A DNA stretch of 64,000 nucleotides, taken from Ptychodera flava (taxonomy: Eukaryota; Hemichordata; Enteropneusta; Ptychoderidae). The number at the start of each line of letters is the position of its first letter. Position 1 is the first letter of the stretch. Both the position numbers and the translations under genes were made by a program. Shown in pieces: positions 27,301 to 39,294 of the stretch. The notes under the pieces are model-generated. The model had not been told where the DNA came from. It did not search any database and saw nothing but the letters and a program-made list of their open reading frames with translations. The stretch covers positions 24,027,174 through 24,091,173 of the forward strand of contig NC_091933.1 in the NCBI RefSeq assembly GCF_041260155.1, written 5' to 3'.

Positions 27301-27684
27301 AAAATTTCAGCTCTTTTTTCGACCTCCTTCGCCAAAAAGGAGAAAAAAAATTCGGTAGCCACTGTGCACTTACCTGCTCGGTATGTACAGTGGTGTTCTG
27401 TCCAATAACTTGTCTAGCTCCGATGAATCGCCGTCCGCTGTTTTGGAGTCGTCGTCACCGGACGTGTCATCCTCTGCGACGAATTTTTCCTTCACAGAAA
27501 CCCAATCATCGAATATGTCCTGTCCAGTTTCATCCATGCAGTCCTTCTCCGCATCAAAGAGTTTCTTCATCCTGGTGACTCGAAGCCATTCCTGAGCGTC
27601 TTCTTTTTCCACCGACGTGCTGTCGTTGAATCTCTCCTCTGCCTGCAGAAGTTCAAGGAAGTCTGGAAATCCCGTACTGGCCAT
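22628..27684 (-). CDS. Uncharacterised disordered protein with a PAM2-like motif
   Basis: Proposed exons: 27684-27374, 27154-27023, 26216 to about 25860, about 24933 to 24083, and 23603-22628 (stop). Outer junctions have good splice sites and matching phases; those beside the fold-back repeat at 24.9-25.86 kb are unresolved. The predicted protein is about 870 residues and mostly disordered. It has an acidic N-terminus, a Lys-rich middle containing KSLSFLNILQKKWRFVFKGD, and a long Gln/Asn/Pro-rich C-terminal half with repeated short motifs such as YLPCPNS and LACPKAM. GFQPTAQAFVP (24700-24732) fits the PAM2 pattern, which binds the MLLE domain of poly(A)-binding protein. A role in mRNA control is inferred from that motif alone. 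The second exon needs one extra base near 27111-27114 to stay open. No named family was recognised, and it could be two genes. Confidence 0.6.
23675..23854 (-). mobile_element. MITE family A, copy 2
   Basis: Inverted copy of the 406-589 repeat, beginning AAGGTATACTGTCACCTG. It lies in the intron upstream of the last exon of the PAM2-motif gene. Confidence 0.75.
24700..24729 (-). other. PAM2-like motif
   Basis: The residues FQPTAQAFVP match the PAM2 core LNPNAxEFxP at Pro3, Ala5, Phe8 and Pro10. Phe-Gln replaces the usual Leu-Asn. It lies in a disordered stretch, as PAM2 motifs normally do. Confidence 0.55.
24903..25857. mobile_element. Fold-back repeat inside the PAM2-motif gene
   Basis: The left arm from GTGCGACTCGCTT and the right arm ending AGTGACTCGCAC are inverted copies over several hundred bases. 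They include CTCGAGAGTTATTCAGCTC and GAGGTATTTCTCGCTTCTG. The interior is built of further inverted copies of a unit with GTGATTTTCGGCCGA and AACATAAGCGTGAGCAACA. No transposase frame is present. Target duplications are unclear. Confidence 0.75.
27249..27297 (+). repeat. (CT)n microsatellite
   Basis: About 24 units in the first intron of the PAM2-motif gene, purine-rich on the sense strand. Confidence 0.95.
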
Positions 27685-28189
27685 GTCCTTACATTATAAA
27701 GCCCAATTATTTAGTCGACGGCTTTGCAGTGGTTTTTAAACAATGTCAATGCGCGACAAAATCTGCAACCATTTTGACGCGGGAAATGTGCGATGTCAAC
27801 TGTTTGGAAGAAGAACGGTGGAACTCTGGCGTTCGATAGAACAGCTGGCATCGCAGCAACGCCGTAAAAACAACTGCGTCATATTCCTAACAATGTATTC
27901 CTTCGAAAAACAAGTTTCATGGATCAGAACAAGGAACACCATGCATGTAAACAAGCGCAAACAACTTCCACGCCCACTTGCTTTCGATAACGTCGTTTAA
28001 AATTTTTTATATTTCTTTTGGAGGGAGGGTATGTTTTCTTAGACTTAGGAGTTTATATAATGCGTCAGGTGATGACTGAGAGTAAATTGTTTTATCGTGA
28101 TTGTACATGAGACGATGATGACGTTAACTAACAAAATGTATTATTGGTGACCCCGACTGTCTACTGTCAGTAGTGTGGAAGCACTGTCT
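27685..28189. other. Upstream region of the PAM2-motif gene; nothing else seen
   Basis: Contains the presumed promoter; no recognised motif or repeat. Confidence 0.4.
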
Positions 28190-28364
28190 TTAAAGGTATA
28201 CAGTCACATTGAATCTAAATATGCCCATATATAGTCAAAGGGCGTTCCTTGGTATTCAAAATGGCCATGTGAGGGTGCTGTTTTTAAAAAGCAGCCACCC
28301 TCTTAAAATTTGTGATTGGTTAGATTACTGTTGCAAAATTGGAACAGGTGACAGTATACCTTTA
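28190..28364 (+). mobile_element. MITE family A, copy 3
   Basis: The best-preserved termini of the family: TTAAAGGTATACAGTCAC at the left and GTGACAGTATACCTTTAA at the right. The TIR is about 18 bp and the element is flanked by TTAA-like sequence. Confidence 0.75.
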
Positions 28365-28462
28365 ATTCATCTTATGTGAAGAGTTTTCTTAAGCACGGGA
28401 AAATTTCCTGTGTCATCAACCTATGCTTAGGAGGTTTGGGATGAAAAGTCGACCCTGTTCAG

Positions 28463-28650
28463 GGTCTGATCAGTTTGTTCGGCGCGGGGGGGGGGGGGGT
28501 GGATTATTTTTGCCGACGTCAGAAAGTGGCTGACTCCCCTATTCCAACTTTCGAAAACAGTGTAACCCCCATTCCAAATTTCGAAAATAGGGTCACCCAA
28601 ACGTGCAACAAGGTAAAATATAAGGTGGAATATAAATTCGATAAAAAATT

Positions 28651-28717
<67 letters not shown>

Positions 28718-29161
28718 CATACATAGTTTCCTCATAGACTCCCGCGTATAGTGGAAGAACATTTTCAGTGAAATTCCAAAATCAGATTTCTTGTATGCAT
28801 AATATGCACCTTCAACCATCATATCCTAATCAAGTAAAATTATGTTAATGTAACAGCCCTATTCGAATTTAGTACATTAATGTCAATTATCAAATATCTA
28901 TAAATTCATAGATTTAATTTTGTATTGAAAAGTATTACATAGTTTTATTTGGATTCTATTGCCCCCCTCCAGAGGTGTCTGTGTGTGGAGCTTTACTCAT
29001 GCAATGGGGGAGGGGGGGGGTCATGAGACTTTTGTCGGCTTAGTCAGCTTAAAAGAGGTCATCAATTTTTGGGTGCAATGGGTAGCGTGTTCACTTATTT
29101 TGACTGATGCGTAGGAAGAATTTGCCGGCCCAACCCCCGGCCACAATAACTGAACTCTCCC
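28463..29161. mobile_element. Chimeric remnant of two TIR elements
   Basis: The left part (to about 28735) matches the left end of the 32148-33557 element: G-run, GGTGGATTATTTTTGCCGAC, repeated AACTTTCGAAAACAG-type units, then (TA)n. The right part ends CCGGCCACAATAACTGAAC..CTCCC followed by TTA, matching the inverted end of the 29259-30313 element. No intact pair of ends is present. Confidence 0.65.
28652..28714 (+). repeat. (TA)n microsatellite
   Basis: Internal to the chimeric remnant, in the same position as the (TA)n of the 32148 element. Confidence 0.95.
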
Positions 29162-29258
29162 TTACTTGGGATTGGAGATCATGGTATAGGGTGGCCCTCA
29201 TAAGATGAAGGATTAAACAATAAGAACATCGTGTTATGGCGATATCTCGTAAAAGTTA

Positions 29259-30313
29259 GGGAGCGTTCAGTTATTATGGCCGGGGGGTGGCTGGCAAATT
29301 CTTCCTGCGCATCAGTTAAAATAAGTGAATCCCCCCTACCCATTGTACCAAAAAATTGATGACCCCCCCTTTCAAGATGACAAAAAAAATCTAAGAAATC
29401 TATGTAATACTTTTTCAATGCAAAGCTATATCTATGCATATATAGATATTTGATAATTTACATCAGTGTACTTAAATGAAATAGGGTTGTTATAACTAGC
29501 ATGAGGACAAAAAGTTTGACCTTAGAATTTCACCAAAATGTTCATCCACTATACAAGGGAGTCAATGATAAAATTGTGAATAATTTTTTTTTCAATGAAA
29601 AACTTGATATACTTGTGCATATACAGATGTTCAATAATTAATATAATTTTACTTGATTAGAATATGATGGTTAAAGGTGCATATTATGTGTACAAGAAAT
29701 CTGATTATGGAACTTCACTGAAATATTCATCCACTATACATGGGAGTCTATGAGGAAATATGAATAATTTTTTTCCAATACAATGTTTGATATTGATACA
29801 AATGTACTTGATTCAAATAGGGTATTAAAAGTTCAGATGTGGACAACAATTATGATATTGGAATTTCACCTAAAGTATTATTTAACTTTTCATGGTCCTA
29901 GTAGTCTCAGTACAGGTAACTGTTAAATAATTTCCCTGGCAAAACTTGTTATATCTCTAATAAGTAATAGGAATTGTTCATCGCCCTCAGTGCAGTGAGC
30001 TTGATTTACAATAGACAAGCCTCAGAGTTGTCAAGTCAAGATGTTCATGTGACAGATAATTATACTTTTGTTCAGAGTTACAGGTGAATAACTTCAGAGA
30101 ATAAAATCATGCAACGAATCATTTTTATCTCCCAGAATATTTCTGAACACTGAAACTGCTTTTTGACGGAACGGATACTTATGAAAATACATGACACCCC
30201 CCCCTCTGAGCTGTTTGAAAAATACATGACCCCCCCCCCTTTGCAGTTTTCAAATTTGAGGTGACCCCCCTGGATTTTGCCGGCCCACCCCCGGCCAATA
30301 AGTGAACGCTCCC
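29259..30313. mobile_element. PIF/Harbinger-like MITE (TTA target duplication), type 1
   Basis: The ends are GGGAGCGTTCAGTTATTATGG and its complement CCAATAAGTGAACGCTCCC, bordered by TTA at 29256-29258 and 30314-30316. It is 1055 bp with no coding capacity. The interior holds tandem copies of a roughly 180-bp AT-rich unit also found at 40.7 and 54.8 kb. It has split an older repeat whose halves lie at 29168-29258 and 30317-30440. Confidence 0.8.
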
Positions 30314-30316
30314 TTA

Positions 30317-31258
30317 GACCATAAGGCGCACCTGTAAAGAAGACACGCTTGACTCACTCCTTCGCCTCTGTCAAGAGAATAATATGACGGCAAGCAAAGA
30401 TATTGCTTCGCTTTCGATCCTTAAAGATGAAGTGAGTACTTCAAAGCTTATGAGTTCTATGACGAGAAAAATCGAGAAGTTGAATAAAAGTGACATAAAG
30501 TGTATATTCACATCGAAAATAGTATAAAAATAATGCTCACTATACTGCTCCAGCACACACGAATCCTCTGGATGACAAGGGTATGGATAGTGAACGAACA
30601 CGGATACATAGTTTGCATTTCATTCATTGGCGCGAAATGCGCGTGCTCAGACCATATTTCGAAAATCATCACCCGTAACAGTGAATTAGTGTAGTCTCCT
30701 GTTTGTAACAGGCAGGGGGTCGACAGGGTCGAAATTCTTGTCCTCCTTTTATCCATTGACTTTCTTTCAAATTCATGAAAATTCACAATTAACACTACCG
30801 TAACCTGTCGTCTGCAACTTAAACACACAGTTGCTTGGAATTGCCGATGTGGTTTACGCGGTTACTTTACGTTACTCTGTAACATTCCACGCGCCTGTGC
30901 TTCAACAAAGCAAGGAATGGAGAGATGATACCGGTGAGTATATGATGCATTAATGCTGATTGTATAGTTCGTATAGGCTGCATTTCGTCGACGTCGAAAA
31001 TTTATCGTTAATTATTAAGCAGTAATTAGCCAACATCGTGCTGGTTATACGACGATATAGAGTGAGGAGTACTGTCGCAAATATGTATCTATTGCGTGTA
31101 TTCTTCACCTGTCCGCACTTTCCTTTTTACGGGTTCATATACCGGTCAGCTTTGCATACGGGTATCTCTTGTCCCCTGCCCCATTTCTACCGCTGGCTGC
31201 GCTGCTAACGGAAATAGGGTCAGGCATGGGCTATTGTAAGCACAGGCGCTCCTTAGGC
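30317..31258. other. Repeat remnant and unannotated DNA
   Basis: 30380-30440 resembles 63880-63955 (CGACAAGCAAAGATAT.., then GATCCTTAAAGATG), an older dispersed repeat. Nothing else was recognised. Confidence 0.45.
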
Positions 31259-31749
31259 AGGTGCAGCCAACGAACAATGCACTTTTAAAAAGGTCCTTAC
31301 TATGATAAGATATATTGTACATGACAAATAATGTGAATTGACTAATTTTAAGTCAAGAGGGTAATTAACTAGCTGTTCATAATTTGCCCTCCCACAGAAC
31401 ATTTTTCGACTTACCCTCCCACACTCAAACTTCATTTTTACCCACTCCCCACTTATTTTTGCCTGTTTCCCCTCCCCACTGTGAATTTTTGAAGCTCCCT
31501 CGCCCTGTGGCGAAAAAAAACTTGCCAATTTCCCCTGCCCTGGAAACAATTCCCCTCAAAAAGTTTTCCGCCAAGCCCTGTCCCCATGACAATCAACCGA
31601 TATCCGCCCTGCCCTACAAAAAACCCTAAAATTTGCTCCCCTACCACCTAAAAACATGTCCCCTGCCCTAGCAAAATTAAAATTTCCCCTGCCCTCAAAA
31701 ATTGCTCCTGGAATAGCTTTTTCGATGAATAGCTCCGTTGGCTGCACCT
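31259..31749. mobile_element. 491-bp TIR element with C-rich repeats
   Basis: Ends are AGGTGCAGCCAACG and CGTTGGCTGCACCT. The interior is a degenerate array of CCCCTGCCCT-like units (about 31390-31700). No coding frame. Confidence 0.65.
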
Positions 31750-31751
31750 GA

Positions 31752-32089
31752 TTAGCTGTTAGTCTGCCAAGTAGATCGATTTTTGTGCAGGCCACATTTC
31801 ACCGCGCTTGGTCTCAAAATACGGCCGATTTCTTCAAGATGACGCGAGTAACACATTCATCGGCGTGATTTTTGAGGAGATGGTTAAATTTGTGATCCAA
31901 CTAGGTATATGGGAGTGTAGTTTTGAATGTTTTGAGTGAGCGCACGGCCAGTTGACAAATCGGGTGGTGTGCTTTTTGAGTGATTGTGTTGCACACCTTG
32001 GAGTATTTAGGTTGCAGTGGCGGGCATATCGACTACGGGATCGATAAATCGGACCTAAAATCGATCTACTTGGCAGACTAACCAGCTAA
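31752..32089. mobile_element. 338-bp TIR element
   Basis: The inverted ends share TTAGTCTGCCAAGTAGATCG, with TTAGCTG outside them. It abuts the previous element directly, which suggests insertion into or beside it. Confidence 0.6.
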
Positions 32090-32147
32090 GTGTTGTAAGC
32101 ATGGCTATCATTAGTCAATAGTATGAGTGCAGTGTTTGCGTTGATTA

Positions 32148-32339
32148 GGGACTGGTCAGTTTCTTCGGCCGGGGGGGGGGGGGCCGGTGGATTATTTTTT
32201 GCCGACGTCAAAAAGTGGCTGACCCCCCTATTCCAAATTTTGAAAACAGGGTGACCCCCTATTCCAAATTTCGAAAACAGGGTGACCCCCCTGCACGCCA
32301 CAACTGTAAAACAAAAGGTGGACATATATTATATATATA

Positions 32340-32388
<49 letters not shown>

Positions 32389-33557
32389 TTTTACATACAT
32401 TTATATTTTAACAGTCATTCTGTGTTTTAATGAAATTGTTGACATGTCAGTTGTAAGATAGGAATTTCAAAGTGTCAATCTTGAAGTTTGAATACAGTAC
32501 ATTTTGAATGAGCTGTATTTTGAATGAGCTGTGAATGTATTTCACACTTTCTCTGCTTAACCAGATGTCCTGAACTGTTGTACAGAAATGGATGTCAATC
32601 ATTAATATCAAGAGAAAAAAGCAGTAAATCAAAAATTTTGATGGGTATTAAGACTTGCCAACCATCCAATTAAATCTCCTGAGGAGCCATAGAGAGGCAT
32701 TTTAGCTAATTCTGATGTGTGCAGTGTCTGAGATGTCCTTTTCTTGTAACATTGAAACCGTACAAGCACAGCTAATAATGAAAAAAACTGCCTTTTTAAC
32801 TGTTATTTTGGTCATAAAAAAGCATCATTCTACAGAAAACCTGAGACACAAAGGAAAACAGTTGCGTCAATGACAACGAAAGATATCTTGTCATTTTTCT
32901 ATCTCTAAAATAAGTCACTTTATGAAATATATATAATTGTAAATATTTGTGCATGTTGCTTTCTCATACTGAATTCTCATACAGAGAACAGAAAAGTATC
33001 AGGAATTTGTCATGCTTTTCATATAAAATGCAGATTTCATAACGGTACACTTTCACTTAGCAAACATCAAGATATCTCTTGCATATATCTCTGATTTATT
33101 AAAGTATGACGCCCAAAGGGCGCGGAGAAAAATATGAAACATCCTGATACCTCTGATATATATTTCTTGTATATTAAAGTCATGCACAGGAAGGGCGTAC
33201 TGAAAAATGTCTGACATATTAAAGTAATGTGCTCGAAGAGCACGCTGAAAAGTATTGAACATACAGATATCTCTGATATATGTATGCCTGATATGTTAAA
33301 GTTGGGGGTGCTGAAAATATGTCTGATTATTAAAGTTACGCGCCCGAAGGGCGCGCCGAAAAATGCAACTGAATGATGAAATTTGTGGCTGACACGATGC
33401 ATTTTAGGCAATGATGAGCCTGTGTCGAAATTCAAAAACACACTGACCCCCCTATTGGGCATTTCAAAAACATGGTGACCCCCCTATCACCAAAGTCAAA
33501 AACAGGGTGACCCCCCATGAATCCACCGCCCCCAGGCCGAAGAAACTGACCAGTCCC
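32148..33557. mobile_element. PIF/Harbinger-like MITE, type 2
   Basis: Ends are GGGACTGGTCAGTTTCTTCG and its complement, bordered by TTA at 32145-32147 and 33558-33560. It is 1410 bp. Subterminal GGTGACCCCC units occur at both ends, (TA)n at about 32328-32384. The interior near 33070-33360 repeats an ATTAAAGT.A.GCGC.CGAAGGGCGC unit. No transposase frame. Confidence 0.82.
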
Positions 33558-33560
33558 TTA

Positions 33561-34555
33561 TTCCAACTTGGAGCTACTTTCCAATTTAGATTTCGTATGC
33601 TCATGGAGTCATTTTACCCTCATAGTTTCCCAAACCAAGCATCCTATGTCGACACTGAATGAAAAACGAAAAGTCATTTATTTTTGAGTCATTGGAGTTT
33701 ATGCTACGTCCCGACGTTCTGAACCAAGGACATACAGACAAAGTATGGGGGATATAAGCTTAAACAAGAACCAAGCGACCGATATAGATACCTCATCTTA
33801 GGGTTTAAAATGCACGTCGTGACGAGTCAAGAAAAAGAGCTTGTGGAGATGACCAAAGTCTTATGAACAATGTTACTGTACAACTCGCTTCAGACGATAC
33901 GGCGATAGATACATGTAGGCCTACCCATGTTTGAAGCTGCCTTTCTTTAATAGATACTTCAATGTGATAAACGGCTTTCAAAATGTAAGAATTGGCGTCT
34001 GTGAAATGAAGATTGAACAGTCGGTTCTAAGAATACGCATCGGGAACAGACATGCGGACTCTCAAATTAAACAGTGCCTTTTAGTCTACCACTTGTGTGG
34101 GCTCAATTTGAAGCTCATGAAGTAACTACAAAGGTTTCGAACAGCTTATTTTTGTGAAACTCGAAAATTAATGTTCTCCACAGAGTTAACACAGGCACGG
34201 CACTATTTTAAATTTAAAGTGTTGGCATATATTTGTAAATAGTTTCAATAGTACCAAATTTTGTTCTGTGACCCAGTACTTTTTATTCTTAATTTCGAAA
34301 GAATGGTTTAAAGTTTCGTGGAGGAAAGTTTGATCAAAGATTTTTCGAGACACGAACTACCCAACACGTATACCACATTGAACATAGCGACGGCGTGTCC
34401 AGAGCAACCCATGGTTGACGTATGTTTTTATTGAATCTCTATCAGTTGCTTTTTGATGCTGGCTTAGGAACTGCAGTGTAATATAAACTGAACGAAAGCA
34501 CTGTATAATGTCGATAATTACACAATTTTACATTTGTTATTTCAAATCAGTGACC
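33561..34555. other. Upstream of the EGF gene; nothing recognised
   Basis: Presumed promoter and 5' UTR of the EGF-repeat gene. No repeat or coding signal found. Confidence 0.4.
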
Positions 34556-37094
34556 ATGAAGAACCAGATGGTGATAAATCGAATATCTCTCGTAGTTTTG
34601 GGAGCCGTGATATTGAATCACGTAGACAAAGTTGGTAAGTTGTGAGAGTATCAATAAAGATGCGACAAATTCTTGTAATTTCCGAGTAGTTGTGGGATTC
34701 GGCGAAAGATATACGTACATATGACCAAGACAAAATGGGGAGGAGAACTTTTTTCACCCTTTCGAAGAAACATTGACTCAACCTCACGTCCAACCTTTAG
34801 TCATTTGAGTGTCCGTGGGCATGTGAACGGGTTTGGAAAAAAATGCTGATGAAGTGAGGCTCGTCGTGTGCCTAATTTGTATTTTCTCGGAAATAGTGAT
34901 AACAAATACCAATTTTCACAAAGTCAAGCACAACTCAGACTTAGTATCAATCACTGTGACGCCAAGGTGTTTAAAAACCATTGGCTTAAAATGGAACGTC
35001 AGATTTCAAACGATTATAGCCAAAGAAAAATTTACAGAAGAGCGAATCTTAAAAAGTTATTACAAGACTTAAGTACGAAATGTTCTCTTTGCTTTCTTCA
35101 GACAGCTCTAGGAACTGTGTGGAACAAAACGTGTCTTGCCAACACGGCACTTGTATAGACGGTCAATGCCATTGTGACACAGGATATCAGGGAGTTAACT
35201 GTGCCGAAAAGTCAGGTTGGTTGAAATATTTATGTTTAACATGGGAGATGTAGTTCACTTTACATTCGTGTTGCTCATTAAACATCGAGAAGTTATCAAT
35301 AACAAGGGAAAGCGACAGGAAATGCTACTGGCAAAGAGGTTGGAAACGCCTTTTGAAGTCATCAGAAAGTTATGAGTGATAGTGCGGCGACTGTATCTGT
35401 CAGCTCAATAACCTCGTATTTAAATGTAATGAAATTCAAACTACCTTAACATCTTGATTTGCTTCATGTTGACATTTTTTCTAGATTGCGTTTAGAATAA
35501 TTGCTCGGGGCATGGTATCTGTCGGTCCGGTAGATGTATCTGTGATGACGGTTACAGAGGAAAGCATTGCTCGAGAATACCAGGTGTGTACAATATTCAA
35601 GAGGGCTCTGATTATTATATCGATTCATGTATCTTTTTCGTTATAAAATAATCCAAGGCGATGAAACTGATGCTGGAGACAGTGAAAACATCTTATGGTA
35701 ATTATCCGATTGATGAAGGCATGCGTTTTCAGATATTTGAAAACCAGTGGCACGTATAAGGACATCGGCATCAAAACGGCCATTGCAAAATTTACGGAAC
35801 TGTGAAACTTACAAGTTGTCACCGGACAGATATAGTTTGAACTGTTGAGTTTTCCAGCTTGCTTGCTTCAGACTCCTAAAGTGTATTGCGCTCGCAGTCG
35901 TGTGATAAAACGGAAGCTTTGTTTAAAATCAGATTGATCGTTAATTGTTTGAGGGAGATAAGATGATCCTCGACCATCCAACACCTAGAAGTGAAAAACA
36001 CTGGAAATGCGTTTTCTTATCGTTATAAATGTACTTGGCTATCGACAGAAATATCAGTGATTGTGTCGTAACCAGTAAATTGTACCCTGTATGAAATCTA
36101 GTATAGAATTACGACGGAAGATTAAACTTTGTCGTCCTGACAACTGGTTGATACAAAACAAATATGTATATGACATGATAGAATTGTAAAATAGACTTGA
36201 AAGTTACAATTTCGAGACGCGAGGAAATTATTTCCGATCACGTGTTGCCTTTAAGAATACATTTCATATCGAAAATTTAAGTACTTTTTTCAAATGTCAT
36301 AGTCACCAATTCGTCATTATCTTAATCTCTTGATTAACTTTTTTATTTCACCATTGCGACATTGATTTTGTTTTCCTAGATTGTCCATTCCTTTGCCACG
36401 GTCACGGTACCTGTTATGAACGTGGTGTCTGTACCTGTCATGGCGGTTACAGAGGAACGTATTGTTCAGAGAAAGGTTTGTATCTTAATAGCTGTTGGAT
36501 CCCGATATTGGTTTATTTAACGGAATGAGTCATAACATCCGACAATGGCTTTTAATGACATGAAGAAGGCGGGGATGGGCAATAAAAGAATACGATCAGC
36601 CTTTTTACTTGGTGATTTCGTGACGTGATAGTTGAGTTAGAGTGCAACAAATCCTTTGCCATGACCAGCTGGCGGTAGTGACAGTATGATTGTGAATAGT
36701 GCCGTAATGACGTAAACAATACATTTACACTCGCTGTGACATGTGACTTATACAATCACTTTTTTCAGGGTCTACACCCCGGGGGTCTACAGGAACAACA
36801 ATAATATTCATTTTCAGTGCCTTTATTGGCTACTTATTATTCCACATGATATATATCTGCTGCGTGAGTAAAAAATGGTACCGGTGTAAAAAATGTCGCA
36901 GACGTCGATCAAGAATGAATGGTACGTATGCACACACAATTAATCTGATTAATCTGGTATGAAGGTGCGTGTTGTAAATCCTTTACTTCTTCATTAACAC
37001 GGAAATTGAATGTCCTTGCTCGCCCCTTCTCCCTCCTCCCAACCTCTCTCTCTCATCTACTCATCATTACATCATCACCACCAATACAACCACC

Positions 37095-37150
<56 letters not shown>

Positions 37151-39211
37151 TGCTTAAGAAATAAATTATCCTTTTCAAACGATGTTTACGACGATACGGT
37201 CACTCAATTCGATGCCACAACCACAGGGACGCGTTGTCTTTCGAATGACGAATGTTGGTACTATTAGTACCCATTTTCGAACATTATGACTCGATCTTTT
37301 TCCTACAACATTTGTTTTCCGTGTTTCCTTGTTCACAATGACATATCAATTATTAATGAATATTTATATTTCCGTCTGATTATGAAAATAGTATTTTCAA
37401 GATTAAGTGCTTTACCACTGTTCCTATATAAAACACCAAGGGTGGACACAAACCGGACACCTGAAAGAAAACTGCTCTGTACGTCAATCATTTCAAACGG
37501 AAACTGTCATTGGACAGGTTGCGCGTGGTTTATCGGAACGCGTACGGTCTGTACGTTACCATGTACGACTCGCGCTCGAACCTTAGTAAAAATCACTGAA
37601 ATATAAAAAAATGACCACAAAGATATTCCACACTTCACATGTTGTTAGACAGGCACTAGGTTAAATTAGTTGTACGCATATGTCTTACTTTAATGCCAGA
37701 AACAGTCGAAAACTGCGCGAGATCCATACTTCCGGGCTGACACACTGGGACATCGTTTGCAATATTTATATTTGCACATATTACATCATAGGAAAGCCAG
37801 CACTTCATAGCCAATCAGCACTCGAGAAATCTATCGTGACGTCGCGATCTGTAATTTGCATACAGAGCAGTTTTCCCTTCGTTCAAGCGGCGAAATTACA
37901 CTCCGTTTCAGATGGCAGACGCACTATTTGGTAAAGATACCGAGAAAATGATTAATTTTACGTAAAAAATAGCCATTATTATTTGTTTTGTTGGCATATA
38001 ACCCGTTAAAATAACGCGTCCCTGTGCCACAACTCTGTGTTAGACAGTAGTTTCAGCAAACATATTCTAACTTTCAGCTGTAATTGTTACAAAAAACCAG
38101 GTAGACTGAAGATCACGTGCTCTATGGCTCACAGGGTTGTGGTACTGAATGGAAACCAATACTGTAAGATAACATCTCATTGTTTTGGGGCGGCTAGATA
38201 AGAGCTGGATAAGAGCACATGGACGCGTTATTTTCCCAGCTGTGTCATGCGCACGCTGCAACCTTTTGCGAATTTGGGTACTATGAATATTTGTACACAT
38301 ACTCTTACTCATAAGAAATCCGAGGGTGGACACCGAACTAGACCGTTTGGGAAAATCTACATTGTAACGGGTTATATGCCAACAAAACCAATAGTTATGG
38401 CCATTTCTTACGTCAAATAAATAATTTTTCCGGTAACATTACCAAATAGTGCGTTTGTCATTTGAAACGGAGTGTAATTTCGCTGCTTGAACGAAGGGAA
38501 AACTGCTCTGTATGCAAATTACAGGTCGCGATGTCACGATAGATTTCTCGAGTGCTGATTGGCTATGAAGTGCCGGCTTTCCTATGACGTAAGTATGTGC
38601 AAATACAAACATTGCAAACGACGTCCCAGTGTTTCAGCCCGGAAGTATGGATCTCGCGCAGTTTTCGACTGTTTCCTGGTATTAAAGTAAGACATATGCG
38701 TACAACTAATTTAACCTAGTGCCTGTCTAACAATATGTGAAGTGTGGAATATCTTTTGGGTCATTTTTTTCATATTTCAGTGATTTTTGTTGAGGTTCGA
38801 GCGCGAGTCGTACATGGTAACGTACAGACCGTACGCGTTCCGATGAACCACGCGCAACCTGTCCAATGACAGTTCCGTTTGAATGATTGACGAACAGAGC
38901 AGTTTTCTTTCAGGTGTCCGGTTTTTGTCCACCCTTGGTGTTTTATATAGGAACAGTGGTAAAGCACTTAATCCTGAAAATACTATTTTCATAATCAGAC
39001 GGAAATATACATATTCATTAATAATTGATATGTCATTGTGAACAAGCAAACACGGAAAACAAATGTTGTAGGAAAAGATCGAGTCATATAATGTTCGAAA
39101 ATGGGTACTAATAGTACCAACATTCGTCATTCGAAAGACAACGCGTCCCTGTGGATAAGAGTCCCGAAATGCAGTCTGGGCAACCGATATATATACATTT
39201 CTCGATATATA

Positions 39212-39294
<83 letters not shown>

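Noticed and set aside
27084-27578. Plus-strand frame through the (CT)n tract
   Set aside because: Mostly microsatellite and antisense to the first exon of the PAM2-motif gene.
37010-37267. Frame with a poly-His tract
   Set aside because: Product of the (CAC)n(CAT)n microsatellite in an intron.
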